From: Alcanivorax nanhaiticus
GTDB taxonomy: Bacteria; Pseudomonadota; Gammaproteobacteria; Pseudomonadales; Alcanivoracaceae
DNA length: 64,000 nucleotides
Assembly: GCF_000756665.1 (NCBI RefSeq)
Contig: NZ_ARXV01000003.1
Location: 62,001 to 126,000 of the forward strand
Reading direction: 5' to 3'
A program made the translations under genes and the position numbers. Below the pieces are notes generated by a model that saw only the letters and a program-made list of their open reading frames with translations, did no database searches and was not told the DNA's origin. Below, one piece after another: positions 19,194 through 33,777 of the stretch. Position 1 is the first letter of the stretch; the number at the start of each line of letters is the position of its first letter.

Positions 19194-20345
19194 ATGGAGT
19201 TTCGCAAGGACGCTCCGCTGATTGCCCTGATCGCCGGTGAAGCGTCCGGCGATATTCTCGGTGCAGGCCTGATGCAGTCGCTGCAGGCTCGTTACCCCGG
19301 TGCCCGTTTTATCGGTGTGGGGGGGAGCGAGATGGCTGCTGCCGGGCTCGATAGTCTATTCCCCATGGAAAAGCTCTCGGTAATGGGAATTACCGAGGTG
19401 CTTGCCCATCTTCCCGAGTTGCTGCGGTTGCGCAAGCAACTGGTCCGTTTCCTGTTGGAGCAGCAGCCAGATGTGGTGATCGGTATCGACTCGCCGGATT
19501 TCACTCTGCCGATTGCTCGCCGTCTTCATGAGCGTGGCCTGAAGACTGTGCACTATGTCAGCCCTTCGGTATGGGCCTGGCGTCAGGGTCGGATCAAGGG
19601 AATCAAGAAAAGCATCGATCTGATGCTGTGCTTGCTGCCATTTGAAGCGCGCTTCTATGAAGACCATCAAGTGCCTGTCGCGTTTGTGGGGCATCCGCTG
19701 GCAGACCGCGTACCGCTACAAACCGATACCCCGGCAGCCAGAAAGGCGCTGGGACTGCGCTCCGATGACACTTTGCTTGCCGTGCTTCCCGGTAGCCGCG
19801 GCGGTGAAGTCGGACAATTGATGCCGGTTTTCCTTGATGCCATGGTGGCTCTCAATGCAAGCCGCCCAGCGCTGCGGTTTGTCATTCCTGCTGCCAATGC
19901 GGCCCGGCGCGAACAGATCGAGACTCTCCTTGAGCAGGCCCCGGATTTGCCCGTCACCCTGGTGGATGGAGAAAGCCGTACGGTAATGGCGGCGGCGGAC
20001 GTCATTTTGATGTCCTCTGGTACCGCTACCCTGGAAGGCTTGCTGGTAGGCAAGCCCATGGTGGTGGGCTACCGGGTTGGCAAGGTGACCTATGCCATTG
20101 CCCGCCGGTTGGTGAAGAGTGAATTTGTGTCGTTGCCGAATTTGTTGTGCCGCGAAGCGATGGTGCCTGAACTGATTCAGGATGATCTGACCTGTGATGC
20201 CATTGTTGCCGAGGTGAATCGCTGGCTGGATAACCCGGCTCAAGCCCAGGCGCTGGTTTCCCGTTTTCAGGCAGTGCATGAGCAGTTGCGTGGTGGAGCC
20301 AGTGAGAAAGCCGCTGACGCGGTAAGCCAGCTGCTGGAGCGCTGA
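19194..20345 (+). CDS. lpxB: Lipid A disaccharide synthase
   Basis: Peripheral-membrane glycosyltransferase (GT19) that joins lipid X to UDP-2,3-diacylglucosamine. The 383 residues show the family start [17 protein letters not shown], the blocks [17 protein letters not shown] and [15 protein letters not shown], and the C-terminal donor-binding [11 protein letters not shown]. It is one base from lpxA and one base from rnhB, so the genes form one transcription unit. Confidence 0.97.
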   Translation: MEFRKDAPLIALIAGEASGDILGAGLMQSLQARYPGARFIGVGGSEMAAAGLDSLFPMEKLSVMGITEVLAHLPELLRLRKQLVRFLLEQQPDVVIGIDSPDFTLPIARRLHERGLKTVHYVSPSVWAWRQGRIKGIKKSIDLMLCLLPFEARFYEDHQVPVAFVGHPLADRVPLQTDTPAARKALGLRSDDTLLAVLPGSRGGEVGQLMPVFLDAMVALNASRPALRFVIPAANAARREQIETLLEQAPDLPVTLVDGESRTVMAAADVILMSSGTATLEGLLVGKPMVVGYRVGKVTYAIARRLVKSEFVSLPNLLCREAMVPELIQDDLTCDAIVAEVNRWLDNPAQAQALVSRFQAVHEQLRGGASEKAADAVSQLLER

Positions 20346-20346
20346 G

Positions 20347-20991
20347 ATGGATCCCTTTGCCGAGTATGGTTTAGCAGACCCCTTCATCCCGTCCCGTTTC
20401 AGCTGGTCACCTGGTATGCGGGTGGCGGGGGTGGATGAAGTGGGTCGTGGCCCTCTGGTGGGGGCGGTTGTGACCGCCGCAGTGATTCTCGATCCCGACC
20501 AGCCAATCACAGGCCTTGCTGACTCCAAGAAACTCACCGAAAAGAAGCGCTTGCTGCTGGAAGATGAGATCAAGTCCAAGGCGCTATGCTGGGCGCTGGG
20601 GCGTGCTGAGCCGGCCGAAATTGATGAACTGAATATCCTCCACGCCACTATGCTCGCCATGCAGCGAGCAGTGCAGGCGTTGTCCCTTGACGCTCACGCT
20701 GTCCTGATAGACGGTAATCGGGTGCCGGGGCTGCATTGTCCGGCTGAGGCTGTGGTGAAAGGCGATGGCAGGGTGCCGGCCATTTCGGCAGCGTCGATTC
20801 TGGCCAAGGTGGCCCGTGATCGTGAAATGCAGCAGCTTCACGAGCAATATCCCCAGTACGGTTTTGACCGCCACAAGGGTTACCCTACCAAGATTCATCT
20901 GGCGGCCCTGAATGAACATGGCGCCCTGGCCGAGCATCGTCGCTCCTTTGGTCCGGTGTCTGCCGCAATAGCACAAGGTAAGTTGTTTTGA
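20347..20991 (+). CDS. rnhB: Ribonuclease HII
   Basis: Removes ribonucleotides misincorporated in DNA and degrades RNA-DNA hybrids. The 214 residues carry the active-site block [17 protein letters not shown] (the DEDD acids begin here), [14 protein letters not shown] [11 protein letters not shown], and the C-terminal [12 protein letters not shown]. Its stop overlaps the start of dnaE, so the repair nuclease is tied to the replicative polymerase. Confidence 0.96.
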   Translation: MDPFAEYGLADPFIPSRFSWSPGMRVAGVDEVGRGPLVGAVVTAAVILDPDQPITGLADSKKLTEKKRLLLEDEIKSKALCWALGRAEPAEIDELNILHATMLAMQRAVQALSLDAHAVLIDGNRVPGLHCPAEAVVKGDGRVPAISAASILAKVARDREMQQLHEQYPQYGFDRHKGYPTKIHLAALNEHGALAEHRRSFGPVSAAIAQGKLF

Positions 20992-23900
20992 GCCAACCGC
21001 GTTTTGTTCACCTGCGATTGCACACTGACTACTCCCTGTCAGACGGGGTAGTGCGGGTTAAAGAACTCATCAAAAGCTGTGTTGAGAAGTCAATACCGGC
21101 AGTGGCGGTTACCGACGACTCGAACCTGTTTGCCCTGATCAAATTCTACAAATCGGCCATGGGGGCCGGGGTCAAGCCGATCATGGGTGCGGACCTGTGG
21201 GTGCAGTCCACTCATCTGGAAGAGCCTGCCCGTTTGTCGTTTCTGGTTCAGAACGAAGCCGGCTACCAGAACCTGACGCTGTTGATCAGTCGTGCCTGGC
21301 AGACCAATCAGGATCGTGGCCGTGCGTTGATCAAGCCAGAATGGCTGGCTGAACTCAACGAAGGCTTGATTGTGCTGTCTGCCGCCAGCCATGGCGAGAT
21401 CGGTCAGTTATTGCTGGCCGAGAAAAATGATCTTGCTGAACAGTTGGCAGGTTGGCTGGCCTCCATTTATGGCGACCGTTTTTATCTTGAGGTCCAGCGC
21501 ACCTCTCGCCCAGGTGATGAAGATTGTCTGCATGCGTCTGTGGCGCTGGCTGCACAACTGCAACTGCCACTGGTTGCCACCAACGATGTGCGCTTTATCC
21601 GCAGTGAAGATTTTGAAGCCCATGAAGCACGGGTGTGTATTCATGATGGCAATACTCTGGATGACCCGCGACGACCCAAAAAATACTCCGAGCAGCAATA
21701 CCTGAAGACCGAAGAGGAAATGGTCGAATTGTTCTCGGATCTTCCCGAGGCGCTGGAAAACACCGTCGAAATTGCCCGGCGCTGCACGTTGGATATTCGT
21801 CTTGGGGAAAACTTCCTGCCGGATTTCCCGATCCCGGAAGGGATGACCATTGAAGAGTATTTCGAGCAGGTATCCCGGGAGGGCCTGGAAGAGCGCCTCA
21901 AGGTGTTGCTCGACGACAAGGACCCTGAGTACCCGGAAAAACGAAAACCCTACGATGACCGACTCAAGTTTGAGCTGGATATCATCAATCAGATGGGCTT
22001 TCCCGGTTACTTCCTGATCGTTGCCGACTTTATTCAGTGGGGCAAGGACAACCAGGTGCCAGTAGGGCCGGGGCGGGGTTCTGGTGCTGGCTCTCTGGTG
22101 GCCTATGCATTGAAGATCACTGATCTCGATCCGATTGGTTACGACCTGCTGTTCGAACGTTTTCTTAACCCGGAACGGGTCTCCATGCCTGACTTCGATG
22201 TGGACTTCTGCATGGAAAAACGGGATCGGGTGATCAACTACACGGCCGATAAATATGGCCGCGATGCGGTAAGCCAGATCATTACCTTCGGTACCATGGC
22301 CGCCAAGGCGGTGGTGCGCGATGTGGCGCGGGTGCAAGGCAAGCCCTATGGCCTGGCAGACCGACTCTCCAAGATGATTCCCGGTGTGCCGGGCATGACC
22401 CTTGAGAAAGCGCTGGAGCAGGAAGAGACCCTGCGCGAGTTTCTGGAAAGCGACGAAAACTCGGACAAGGAATCCGCCAACGAGATCTGGGACATGGCCC
22501 GCAAGCTGGAAGGCCTGACCCGAAACGTGGGCAAGCACGCTGGGGGCGTGGTGATTGCGCCAGGCAAGCTCACCGACTTCGCGCCACTGTATTGTGAAGA
22601 AGATGGCACAAACCTGGTGACCCAGTACGACAAGGATGATGTGGAGGCTGCCGGTCTGGTGAAGTTTGACTTCCTCGGACTGAAGACCCTGACGATCATC
22701 GACTGGGCGGTGAAGGCGGCGAATGTTAAACGCCATCGTGAAGGTCTGGATGACCTCGTCATCGACCACATTCCTCTCGATGATAGCGGTAGTTTTGAGC
22801 TGCTAAAGCGGGGCGATACCACTGCGGTATTCCAGCTGGAAAGTCAGGGCATGAAGGAGCTGATCAAGAAGCTCAAGCCTGACGTGTTCGAAGACATCAT
22901 CGCGCTGGTGGCCCTGTACCGTCCAGGGCCGCTGGAATCGGGCATGGTAGATAACTTTGTGAATCGTAAGCACGGCCGCGAACCGCTGGCTTACCCCGAT
23001 CCTCAGTACCAGCATGAGTGGCTGGAGCCGATCCTGAAGCCGTCCTACGGGGTTATCCTCTATCAGGAGCAGGTGATGCAGATCGCCCAGGTGCTGGCTG
23101 GCTATACGCTGGGTGGTGCGGATATGCTGCGCCGGGCCATGGGTAAAAAGAAACCCGAAGAAATGGCCAAGCAGCGGGCGATCTTTGAGGAAGGTGCCAA
23201 GGGGCAGGGCGTTGACCCGGACCTGGCCATGAAGATCTTCGACCTGGTGGAAAAATTCGCCGGCTACGGCTTCAACAAATCTCACTCTGCGGCCTATGCG
23301 CTGGTTGCCTACCAGACGGCCTGGCTGAAGGTGCATTACCCGGCCGAGTTCATGGCCGCCACCATCTCTGCGGATATGCAGAACACCGATAAGGTGGTGA
23401 CCTTTATCGATGAGTGCAAGACCATGGGCCTGAAGGTATTGCCGCCGGATGTGAACTCCTGTGGTTACCGCTTCACGGTGAATGTGGAAGGCGACATCGT
23501 GTATGGACTGGGTGCGATCAAAGGGCTGGGTGAAGGGCCAATTGATGCGATCGTTTCGGCCCGTGACGATGGCAATGGTGAGTTCAAGGATCTGTTCGAT
23601 TTCTGTCGCCGTATTGATCTGAAAAAAATTAACCGTCGCTCCCTGGAAGCCATGGTGCGTGCCGGTGTGCTGGACAAGCTGGGTCCAACCCCGAACGGGC
23701 AGGGCGATAGCTTCCATGACCGCGCGTCTATCCTGGCGACGTTGCCGGATGCCATTGCGGCAGCCGATCAGGATGCCCGTAACGAAGCGGCTGGCATCAT
23801 GGATATGTTTGGCGCGGTGGATGATTCCCCGGCAACGGCGGTGGAGTGGAAACTGGCGCGGAACTGGAGCGACGACACGCGCCTCAACGGAGAGCGGGAT

Positions 23901-24506
23901 ACCCTGGGGTTGTTCCTGACCGGTCACCCCATCGATCAGTACGAAGGCGAAGTGCGCCAGTTTGTGTCATCACGGCTGAACGCCTTGCAGCCGACCGCGA
24001 AAGGCGAAGCAGCCATGGTTGCGGGTTTGGTCGTGGCTCTGCGCATCACCCGTAGCAAGCGTAGTGGTGAACGCATGGCTTTTGTAACCCTTGATGACAA
24101 GACCGGCCGGCTGGAGGTGTCCGTCTTCGGCAAGACGTTTGCCCAGTTCGGTGATTTGGTGCAGAAGGATGCCTTGCTGATCTTCAAGGGTGGAGTGCGA
24201 AACGACGAATATACTGGTGGTTTCAACCTGATCGCAGATGAAGTGATGGACATGCGACAGGCTCGGGAGACTTTCGCCAGGCGCTTGCGTCTGGCGGTTA
24301 CGGTCCAGGACGCCCTGCCTGAGCGTTTGCAGCAAACCCTGTCACCTTATCAAGGGGGAACCACGCCAGTATTGCTGGATCTGGATCATCAGGTCGCGGC
24401 GGCCAGCCTCTGGCTGGGTGACGCATGGAAAGTCAGCCCTCATGACTCCTTGGTGGAGGAGTTGCGGGTGCAGTTCGGCGACGATTCGGTGCGGGTAGAG
24501 TATTGA
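20988..24506 (+). CDS. dnaE: DNA polymerase III alpha subunit
   Basis: Catalytic subunit of the replicative polymerase. The 1172 residues match type-1 DnaE. In order: PHP domain ([15 protein letters not shown], about 5-270), palm with the catalytic acids in [16 protein letters not shown], fingers, and a C-terminal OB-fold region (about 990-1070). The start appears to be TTG at 20988, overlapping the rnhB stop by four bases, and the reading [16 protein letters not shown] aligns well with the E. coli N-terminus. A TTG start on this gene suggests deliberately modest, coupled translation. Confidence 0.97.
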   Translation: MSQPRFVHLRLHTDYSLSDGVVRVKELIKSCVEKSIPAVAVTDDSNLFALIKFYKSAMGAGVKPIMGADLWVQSTHLEEPARLSFLVQNEAGYQNLTLLISRAWQTNQDRGRALIKPEWLAELNEGLIVLSAASHGEIGQLLLAEKNDLAEQLAGWLASIYGDRFYLEVQRTSRPGDEDCLHASVALAAQLQLPLVATNDVRFIRSEDFEAHEARVCIHDGNTLDDPRRPKKYSEQQYLKTEEEMVELFSDLPEALENTVEIARRCTLDIRLGENFLPDFPIPEGMTIEEYFEQVSREGLEERLKVLLDDKDPEYPEKRKPYDDRLKFELDIINQMGFPGYFLIVADFIQWGKDNQVPVGPGRGSGAGSLVAYALKITDLDPIGYDLLFERFLNPERVSMPDFDVDFCMEKRDRVINYTADKYGRDAVSQIITFGTMAAKAVVRDVARVQGKPYGLADRLSKMIPGVPGMTLEKALEQEETLREFLESDENSDKESANEIWDMARKLEGLTRNVGKHAGGVVIAPGKLTDFAPLYCEEDGTNLVTQYDKDDVEAAGLVKFDFLGLKTLTIIDWAVKAANVKRHREGLDDLVIDHIPLDDSGSFELLKRGDTTAVFQLESQGMKELIKKLKPDVFEDIIALVALYRPGPLESGMVDNFVNRKHGREPLAYPDPQYQHEWLEPILKPSYGVILYQEQVMQIAQVLAGYTLGGADMLRRAMGKKKPEEMAKQRAIFEEGAKGQGVDPDLAMKIFDLVEKFAGYGFNKSHSAAYALVAYQTAWLKVHYPAEFMAATISADMQNTDKVVTFIDECKTMGLKVLPPDVNSCGYRFTVNVEGDIVYGLGAIKGLGEGPIDAIVSARDDGNGEFKDLFDFCRRIDLKKINRRSLEAMVRAGVLDKLGPTPNGQGDSFHDRASILATLPDAIAAADQDARNEAAGIMDMFGAVDDSPATAVEWKLARNWSDDTRLNGERDTLGLFLTGHPIDQYEGEVRQFVSSRLNALQPTAKGEAAMVAGLVVALRITRSKRSGERMAFVTLDDKTGRLEVSVFGKTFAQFGDLVQKDALLIFKGGVRNDEYTGGFNLIADEVMDMRQARETFARRLRLAVTVQDALPERLQQTLSPYQGGTTPVLLDLDHQVAAASLWLGDAWKVSPHDSLVEELRVQFGDDSVRVEY

Positions 24507-24852
24507 TTGCCTCCTGTGCCGGCCGCGACACGCGTCACGTGGCATGCAACACGCAAATTACCTGTAGGCTCCCGAGCTTTACGTAGGGCGAAAATGGGTG
24601 AATGGCCATCTCCGCCATGGCGGATTTGATGGCAGCTGCAGGTCAGGCATTGAGGCACCAGAAAGCGGGTCTTTTGCGTGTTGCATAAAGCATGTTGCTT
24701 GCAGCGTCTCATGTTGAAACAGTTTGCAACCTTCATCACGGCGGCTTTTCTCGACCTTTTCATCCGGTTCCCGCTACACTTGGGCGGCATATATAGGGTG
24801 TGGACCTGAGGAAAGGGTCCTGCCATGACTCATTGAATACACAGGCTCAGCT
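24507..24852. other. dnaE-accA intergenic region, no gene
   Basis: I find no credible coding sequence here. The region holds a 143-nt nested inverted-repeat element (24544-24686), described separately. No convincing -35/-10 pair for accA could be picked; TATATA at about 24790 is the only AT-rich -10-like site. Confidence 0.6.
24544..24686. repeat. Nested inverted-repeat element upstream of accA
   Basis: A perfect 14-nt inverted repeat, ATGCAACACGCAAA at 24544-24557 and TTTGCGTGTTGCAT at 24673-24686, brackets about 115 nt. Inside are a second pair ACCTG/CAGGT and a perfect 14-nt palindrome TCCGCCATGGCGGA at 24611-24624. The arrangement suggests a MITE-like element or a structured leader; no transposase or target duplication is visible. 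Confidence 0.55.
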
Positions 24853-25824
24853 ATGAACCCGAATTTCCTCGAATTTGAACAACCTATCGCAGAACTGGAA
24901 GCGAAGATCGAGGAATTGCGCCTGGTGGGCAGTGGCAGTGAGGTCAATATTTCCGAGGAAGTGGGCAAGCTGCAGGAAAAGAGCATCAGCCTCACTGAAT
25001 CGATCTTCAAAAACCTCTCCTCCTGGCAGATCTCCCAGCTTTCCCGTCACCCCCGGCGCCCTTACATGCTGGATTACATCAAGCGTATCTTTGCTGACTT
25101 TGATGAGCTGCACGGCGACCGTGCCTTCGCTGATGATCCGGCCATTGTTGGCGGGGTGACTCGCCTGGACGACCAGCCAGTGATGGTGATTGGCCATCAG
25201 AAAGGTCGCGAGGTGAAAGAGAAGGTGCGTCGCAACTTCGGTATGCCGAAACCGGAAGGGTATCGCAAAGCCCTGCGCCTGATGGAAATGGCAGAGCGCT
25301 TCAAGATGCCTATCCTGACCTTTATCGATACCCCCGGTGCTTTCCCTGGCATCGATGCGGAAGAGCGCGGCCAATCAGAAGCCATCGCGCGCAACCTGCG
25401 TGTCATGTCCCAACTGAAAATCCCGATTATCGCCACCGTTATCGGTGAGGGTGGCTCCGGCGGCGCACTGGCAATCGGCGTCTGCGATCACTTGCAGATG
25501 CTGGAGTTCTCTACCTATTCCGTGATTTCGCCGGAAGGTTGTGCCTCCATTCTCTGGCGCAGTGCCGACAAGGCACCGGATGCGGCGGAAGCCATGGGGC
25601 TCACCGCAGGGCGACTCCATGAGCTTGGTATCGTTGACCAGGTGATCAAAGAGCCATTGGGTGGCGCTCATCGGGATTACGATATGGCCGCAGATGCCAT
25701 CCGCAAATCCTTCGTCAAGCAGTTGGGCATTCTCAAAGCCATGGACACTGAGGCGTTGCTGGAGCGTCGCTATGAGCGCCTGATGAGCTATGGGAATTTC
25801 ACCACCGAGTCTGCTGACAGCTGA
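24853..25824 (+). CDS. accA: Acetyl-CoA carboxylase carboxyltransferase subunit alpha
   Basis: Half of the carboxyltransferase that makes malonyl-CoA for fatty-acid synthesis; works as a heterotetramer with AccD. The 323 residues begin [19 protein letters not shown] and contain the crotonase-like core with [20 protein letters not shown] and [13 protein letters not shown], the oxyanion-hole glycines. The ATG at 24853 fits the family start. Location downstream of dnaE and upstream of tilS is the common gammaproteobacterial order. Confidence 0.97.
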   Translation: MNPNFLEFEQPIAELEAKIEELRLVGSGSEVNISEEVGKLQEKSISLTESIFKNLSSWQISQLSRHPRRPYMLDYIKRIFADFDELHGDRAFADDPAIVGGVTRLDDQPVMVIGHQKGREVKEKVRRNFGMPKPEGYRKALRLMEMAERFKMPILTFIDTPGAFPGIDAEERGQSEAIARNLRVMSQLKIPIIATVIGEGGSGGALAIGVCDHLQMLEFSTYSVISPEGCASILWRSADKAPDAAEAMGLTAGRLHELGIVDQVIKEPLGGAHRDYDMAADAIRKSFVKQLGILKAMDTEALLERRYERLMSYGNFTTESADS

Positions 25825-25826
25825 TC

Positions 25827-27116
25827 ATGACTGAGCCTGCCGGGTTTTGCCGTGAGCTGGCAGAACAGGCACCAGATGGTCCCTTGCTGCTGGCATTGAG
25901 TGGCGGGCTGGATTCCTCTCTGCTATTGCATCTTCTGATGCGGGCCGGTCTTGGCCCGCGTCTGTCTGTGGTCCATGTGGACCATCAGCTTCATTCCGAG
26001 AGCCAAAGCTGGTCTCGATTCTGCGAATCGCTGGCAGAGAGTCATGCGGTGCCCTTCATTCTGGAGCAGGTTCAGGTGAGCCGGGACGAAGGCCTCGAAG
26101 CCGGTGCGAGAGATGCCCGCTATGGGGCACTATTGCCGCTGGCGAAAGCGCTGGGAGCTACCCTGATCACAGCCCATCATCGTTCGGATCAGGCGGAAAC
26201 CCTGTTGTTACGGCTGCTCCGTGGGGCTGGCGTACAGGGGTTGTCTGCCATGCGGTCTCTTGTGGTTAGGGATGGGGTGGATATCTGGCGGCCAATGCTG
26301 GCTCTGGATCAGGCTACTTTGACGGAATGGGCGCTTGAAGCGTCTATTCCGTGGCGGGATGACCCCAGTAACGAGGATGAAAGTCTGCGGCGTAATTTCC
26401 TGCGCCATCGTGTCGTTCCGCTGCTGAGAGAGCACTGGAAGGGAGTGGACGCCACCTTGGCCAGAGCTGCCGATCACATGTCTGAAGCTGCAAGCTTGTT
26501 GGAAGACATTGCCGTTGGTGATGCTTCTGAGATTGGGGTGGAGGGGCTGGTACTACCACTGGAACCCCTCCATCGTTTCTCTGAGGCTCGCCAGCGCAAT
26601 CTGGTTCGTTGGTGGCTTCAGCAGCAGGGCGCCACTGCTCCCAGTCAGGCCGTGCTGGCCGAGTTGCTGGCAGTGCAATTCGCCGCAGCGGATAGCCAGG
26701 CACGAGTAGAGTGGGGTGACTGGGCCGCCCGACTGTATCGCGGGGCTTTGTATCTTTCTCGCCGAACCGGTTTTGCGCCCTGGGCCGGGCCTGAATGCTG
26801 GCCTCAGGGAGCAGCCCCCCCATCACTACCTAACTGGCGCTGGAGTCGAGAAAATAGCGACGGGGCTGTGCCGTTATGGCGCCCTCCTGGCGATCTGGTG
26901 CTACGCGGGGTGACCGGCAGCTGTAAGCTTCATCGACATGGCATGCATCAGCAGGTGAAGGAGCTATGGCGATCTGCAGGCGTGCCGCCGTGGCAGCGCC
27001 GCCAATGGCCATTGCTCTATCGCGATGATCAGTTGGTGTCAGTGCCCCTGGTGGGGCTGGCAGACGGTCTGGCGTTGGAGGATTGCGAGGCCTGGTTTTT
27101 GATTCCCACAATGTAG
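25827..27116 (+). CDS. tilS: tRNA(Ile)-lysidine synthetase
   Basis: Attaches lysine to C34 of the CAU anticodon of tRNA-Ile2, so that it reads AUA instead of AUG. The 429 residues hold an N-terminal PP-loop ATPase with SGGLDSS (residues 25-31) and VVHVDHQLHSES, the block TAHHRSDQAETLLLRLLRGAG, and C-terminal substrate-binding domains. It begins two bases after the accA stop. Confidence 0.94.
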   Translation: MTEPAGFCRELAEQAPDGPLLLALSGGLDSSLLLHLLMRAGLGPRLSVVHVDHQLHSESQSWSRFCESLAESHAVPFILEQVQVSRDEGLEAGARDARYGALLPLAKALGATLITAHHRSDQAETLLLRLLRGAGVQGLSAMRSLVVRDGVDIWRPMLALDQATLTEWALEASIPWRDDPSNEDESLRRNFLRHRVVPLLREHWKGVDATLARAADHMSEAASLLEDIAVGDASEIGVEGLVLPLEPLHRFSEARQRNLVRWWLQQQGATAPSQAVLAELLAVQFAAADSQARVEWGDWAARLYRGALYLSRRTGFAPWAGPECWPQGAAPPSLPNWRWSRENSDGAVPLWRPPGDLVLRGVTGSCKLHRHGMHQQVKELWRSAGVPPWQRRQWPLLYRDDQLVSVPLVGLADGLALEDCEAWFLIPTM

Positions 27117-27354
27117 GCAGTGTAGCCAGTATAAAGAGTGGTGCTTTCTCTGCCGATTGGGCACACCTGTTGTTAAGGATTCATGAGCAACTTGTGTCAG
27201 TCATGACTGACATCAAAATACGCTCTCAGACCCTCGTCTTCTCCTCTCCGCTCTGCCACACTTCGCATCGTATACAGGCACTGGCCAAAAGGGCAGTTGT
27301 AGGCCGGTGTTCTGGGCCGCCCCTCCCTCACTCCCCCAGAAGCAGAGGAATGTC

Positions 27355-29265
27355 ATGTTGGAAGTCATGCAACAGCGTTTACAGGAAACCTTCGGGCTCA
27401 GGGCGTTCCGCCCTGGCCAGCAGCAGGTTATCGAAACGCTGTTGTCCGGACGTTCAGCCCTGGCGGTGTTTCCCACTGGGGGAGGAAAAAGCCTCTGTTA
27501 CCAGCTGCCAGCATTGATGCTGGAGGGATTAACCCTGGTCGTATCGCCGCTGATCGCGTTGATGAAAGATCAGGTGGATCAGCTCAATGCCCTGAATATT
27601 CCGGCAGCCCGGTTGGACTCCAGTGTGGACGGGGATGAACTGAAGCGAATCTATCAGGGGCTGGAGACGGGGAGCATCAAGCTGTTGTATGTGGCACCGG
27701 AAAGGCTGGCTAACGAGCGTTTTCTGGCGCGGCTCAAGCGCCTGAATATCAGCATGATGGCAGTCGATGAAGCCCACTGTGTCTCTGAATGGGGGCATAA
27801 CTTCCGGCCCGATTATCTCAAGCTGGCTCGACTGGCCGATGAACTGAAGGTGGGCAGAGTGCTGGCCCTGACAGCCACGGCAACCCCGCAGGTGGCTGAA
27901 CAGATTCGCAGCAGCTTTGCCATTGCCCAGGCGGATCATGTGCAAACCGGATTCTTTCGGCCGAATCTGCTGATTGGTGTCATGCCTTGTGCCGCTGAGG
28001 AGCGTAACGACCAGCTGTATCGTCAGATTATTTCTGCCTCCACGGGGGCATCTATTGTATACGTGACCCTGCAGAAAACCGCGGAGCAAGTGGCCGCTTT
28101 TCTGAAGCGCAAGGGTGTCTCCGCGCAGGCCTATCATGCCGGGTTGAAAGACGACAGGCGTCATCAGGTACAGGAAGCCTTCATGTCCGGTGCGGTGGAC
28201 GTGGTGGTTGCCACCATTGCTTTTGGCATGGGGATCGACAAATCCGACATCCGAGCTATCTACCACTACAACTTGCCCAAGTCGTTGGAAAATTACATGC
28301 AGGAAATTGGTCGGGCAGGACGGGATGGCGAACGCGCCCATTGCACGTTGTTGGCCAGCCTAGATGATTTGACGGTGCTGGAAAACTTTACCTATGGCGA
28401 TACCCCCGATGATGAATCCCTGTCGGGGTTGATTAACGGGTTGCTGAGCCAGCCGGATCAGTTCGATGTATCGGTGCATGAACTGTCCGGGCAATTTGAC
28501 GTGCGTCCTCTGGTGATCAATACGCTGCTCACCTATTTGGAACTGGAGGGGGTTATCCGGGCAACGGCACCGTTTTACACTGAATACAAAGTGGGCTTTA
28601 TCATTCCTCAGGAGCAGGTGCTGGCCCATTTTGATTCACAGCGAGCCGATTTTCTGGAAGCGCTTTTCTCATCAGGTAAAAAGGGCAGAACCTGGCTTAC
28701 CTTGAAGCCTATTGAGGCGGCTCGTGAATTGCAGGTGGAAAGGATGAGAATCCTCAACGCGCTGAATTATCTGGAGCAGCAGGGCATGGTGGAATTGCAG
28801 GTGGCGGGGGTGCGCCAGGCTTTTCGCAAAGTGGCTATGCCTGCGTCGAGCCAGGAATTGATCGCCAGATTACAGTCCCAGTTTCAGCTTCGTGAGCAGC
28901 GTGACATCGACCGTCTCCAACAGGTGACGGAATGGGCACAACAAAGTCCTTGTTATCAGCAGGCCTTGGTCGCTTATTTCGGTGAATCACTGGCTGAGCC
29001 ATGCGGCCAATGCAGCGCTTGCCAGGGACTGGTTGCCAGTATGCCAGCCAGAGCGCGCAGGGATGTGGATCCGTCAGTGATCCGTTCAGTGCAAAAAGAG
29101 GAGCATGCCGCCTTGTCCACGCCTCGTCAGCTGGCCCGTTTCCTGTGTGGCATCTCCAGCCCCAAGGCCAGCCGTGCGCGACTGGCCCGCCATTCTGCAT
29201 TTGGCTCCATGGAGGAGGCTCCATTTTCAGAGGTGCTGGCTCAGTGCATGGATTCCCGGCACTGA
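27355..29265 (+). CDS. RecQ-family ATP-dependent DNA helicase, variant architecture
   Basis: Superfamily-2 3'-5' DNA helicase. In the 636-residue reading, Walker A TGGGKS lies at 41-46, DEAH at 138-141 and motif VI QEIGRAGRDG at 316-325. After the helicase core comes a winged-helix-like region (about 350-490), and only then a four-cysteine site at C533, C550, C553 and C556 (EPCGQCSAC). E. coli RecQ has its zinc cysteines near residue 380, so the order differs. No HRDC domain is apparent; the tail carries TPRQLARFLCGIS. I chose the ATG at 27355 because AGAGGAA precedes it; an upstream in-frame start at 27307 lacks a site. Confidence 0.85.
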   Translation: MLEVMQQRLQETFGLRAFRPGQQQVIETLLSGRSALAVFPTGGGKSLCYQLPALMLEGLTLVVSPLIALMKDQVDQLNALNIPAARLDSSVDGDELKRIYQGLETGSIKLLYVAPERLANERFLARLKRLNISMMAVDEAHCVSEWGHNFRPDYLKLARLADELKVGRVLALTATATPQVAEQIRSSFAIAQADHVQTGFFRPNLLIGVMPCAAEERNDQLYRQIISASTGASIVYVTLQKTAEQVAAFLKRKGVSAQAYHAGLKDDRRHQVQEAFMSGAVDVVVATIAFGMGIDKSDIRAIYHYNLPKSLENYMQEIGRAGRDGERAHCTLLASLDDLTVLENFTYGDTPDDESLSGLINGLLSQPDQFDVSVHELSGQFDVRPLVINTLLTYLELEGVIRATAPFYTEYKVGFIIPQEQVLAHFDSQRADFLEALFSSGKKGRTWLTLKPIEAARELQVERMRILNALNYLEQQGMVELQVAGVRQAFRKVAMPASSQELIARLQSQFQLREQRDIDRLQQVTEWAQQSPCYQQALVAYFGESLAEPCGQCSACQGLVASMPARARRDVDPSVIRSVQKEEHAALSTPRQLARFLCGISSPKASRARLARHSAFGSMEEAPFSEVLAQCMDSRH

Positions 29266-29334
29266 ATCCCTGGCGGTGGTCGGAGTGTGCGGCTCCCGGA
29301 CAGTAAATTATTCCTTCAAGATGCAGATTCCCGA

Positions 29335-29363
29335 TTGAGGCGGGCGACCGCTTCTGTTAATAT
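29335..29363 (+). promoter_or_regulatory. Sigma-70 promoter of a short transcript upstream of pyrG
   Basis: TTGAGG at 29335-29340, a 17-nt spacer and TAATAT at 29358-29363, close to consensus with ideal spacing. Transcription would start near 29370. Confidence 0.7.
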
Positions 29364-29369
29364 TTTCTC

Positions 29370-32099
<2,730 letters not shown>

Positions 32100-32103
32100 T
32101 TAA

Positions 32104-33411
<1,308 letters not shown>

Positions 33412-33417
33412 TCCCTG

Positions 33418-33777
33418 ATGAGCGACACCCGGGCCAGCAAGGCGTCACCACTGGAGGGCAAGCGGGCAGCACTCAAGCTGTCACCCGCTCGTCAGGTGGT
33501 TTTCGCTGTGCTGGCCCTGGTGTTTCTGGGGCTACAGGCGCGTCTGTGGTTCGGTGAAGGCAGTGTTCGGCACGTGGCCAGTCTCAAGGACGATGTTGCT
33601 GAACTAAAGCAAGCCAATGCCAAGCTGGCAGAGCGCAATCGCCTGATGGCTGCTGACGTTAAAGACCTGAAACAGGGTACCGAAGCGGTGGAAGAAATCG
33701 CTCGCAAGGATTTGGGTATGATCCGCAAGGGTGAAACCTTTTTTCTGATCCTCGAACAACCAGGGAGTACCGAGTGA
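33418..33777 (+). CDS. ftsB: Cell division protein FtsB
   Basis: Bitopic divisome protein that forms a complex with FtsL and FtsQ. The 119 residues are somewhat longer than the roughly 100 of E. coli because of a cytoplasmic N-terminal stretch (about 1-26). One membrane helix (QVVFAVLALVFLGLQARLWF) is followed by a periplasmic coiled coil (about 52-90; LKDDVAELKQANAKLAERN) and the C-terminal block ARKDLGMIRKGETFF typical of FtsB. It sits between eno and ispD as in E. coli, overlapping ispD by four bases. Confidence 0.92.
   Translation: MSDTRASKASPLEGKRAALKLSPARQVVFAVLALVFLGLQARLWFGEGSVRHVASLKDDVAELKQANAKLAERNRLMAADVKDLKQGTEAVEEIARKDLGMIRKGETFFLILEQPGSTE

Noticed and set aside
27307..27354. 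N-terminal extension of the RecQ-like helicase
   Set aside because: No ribosome site at 27307, and the conserved sequence begins after the ATG at 27355, which has AGAGGAA upstream.
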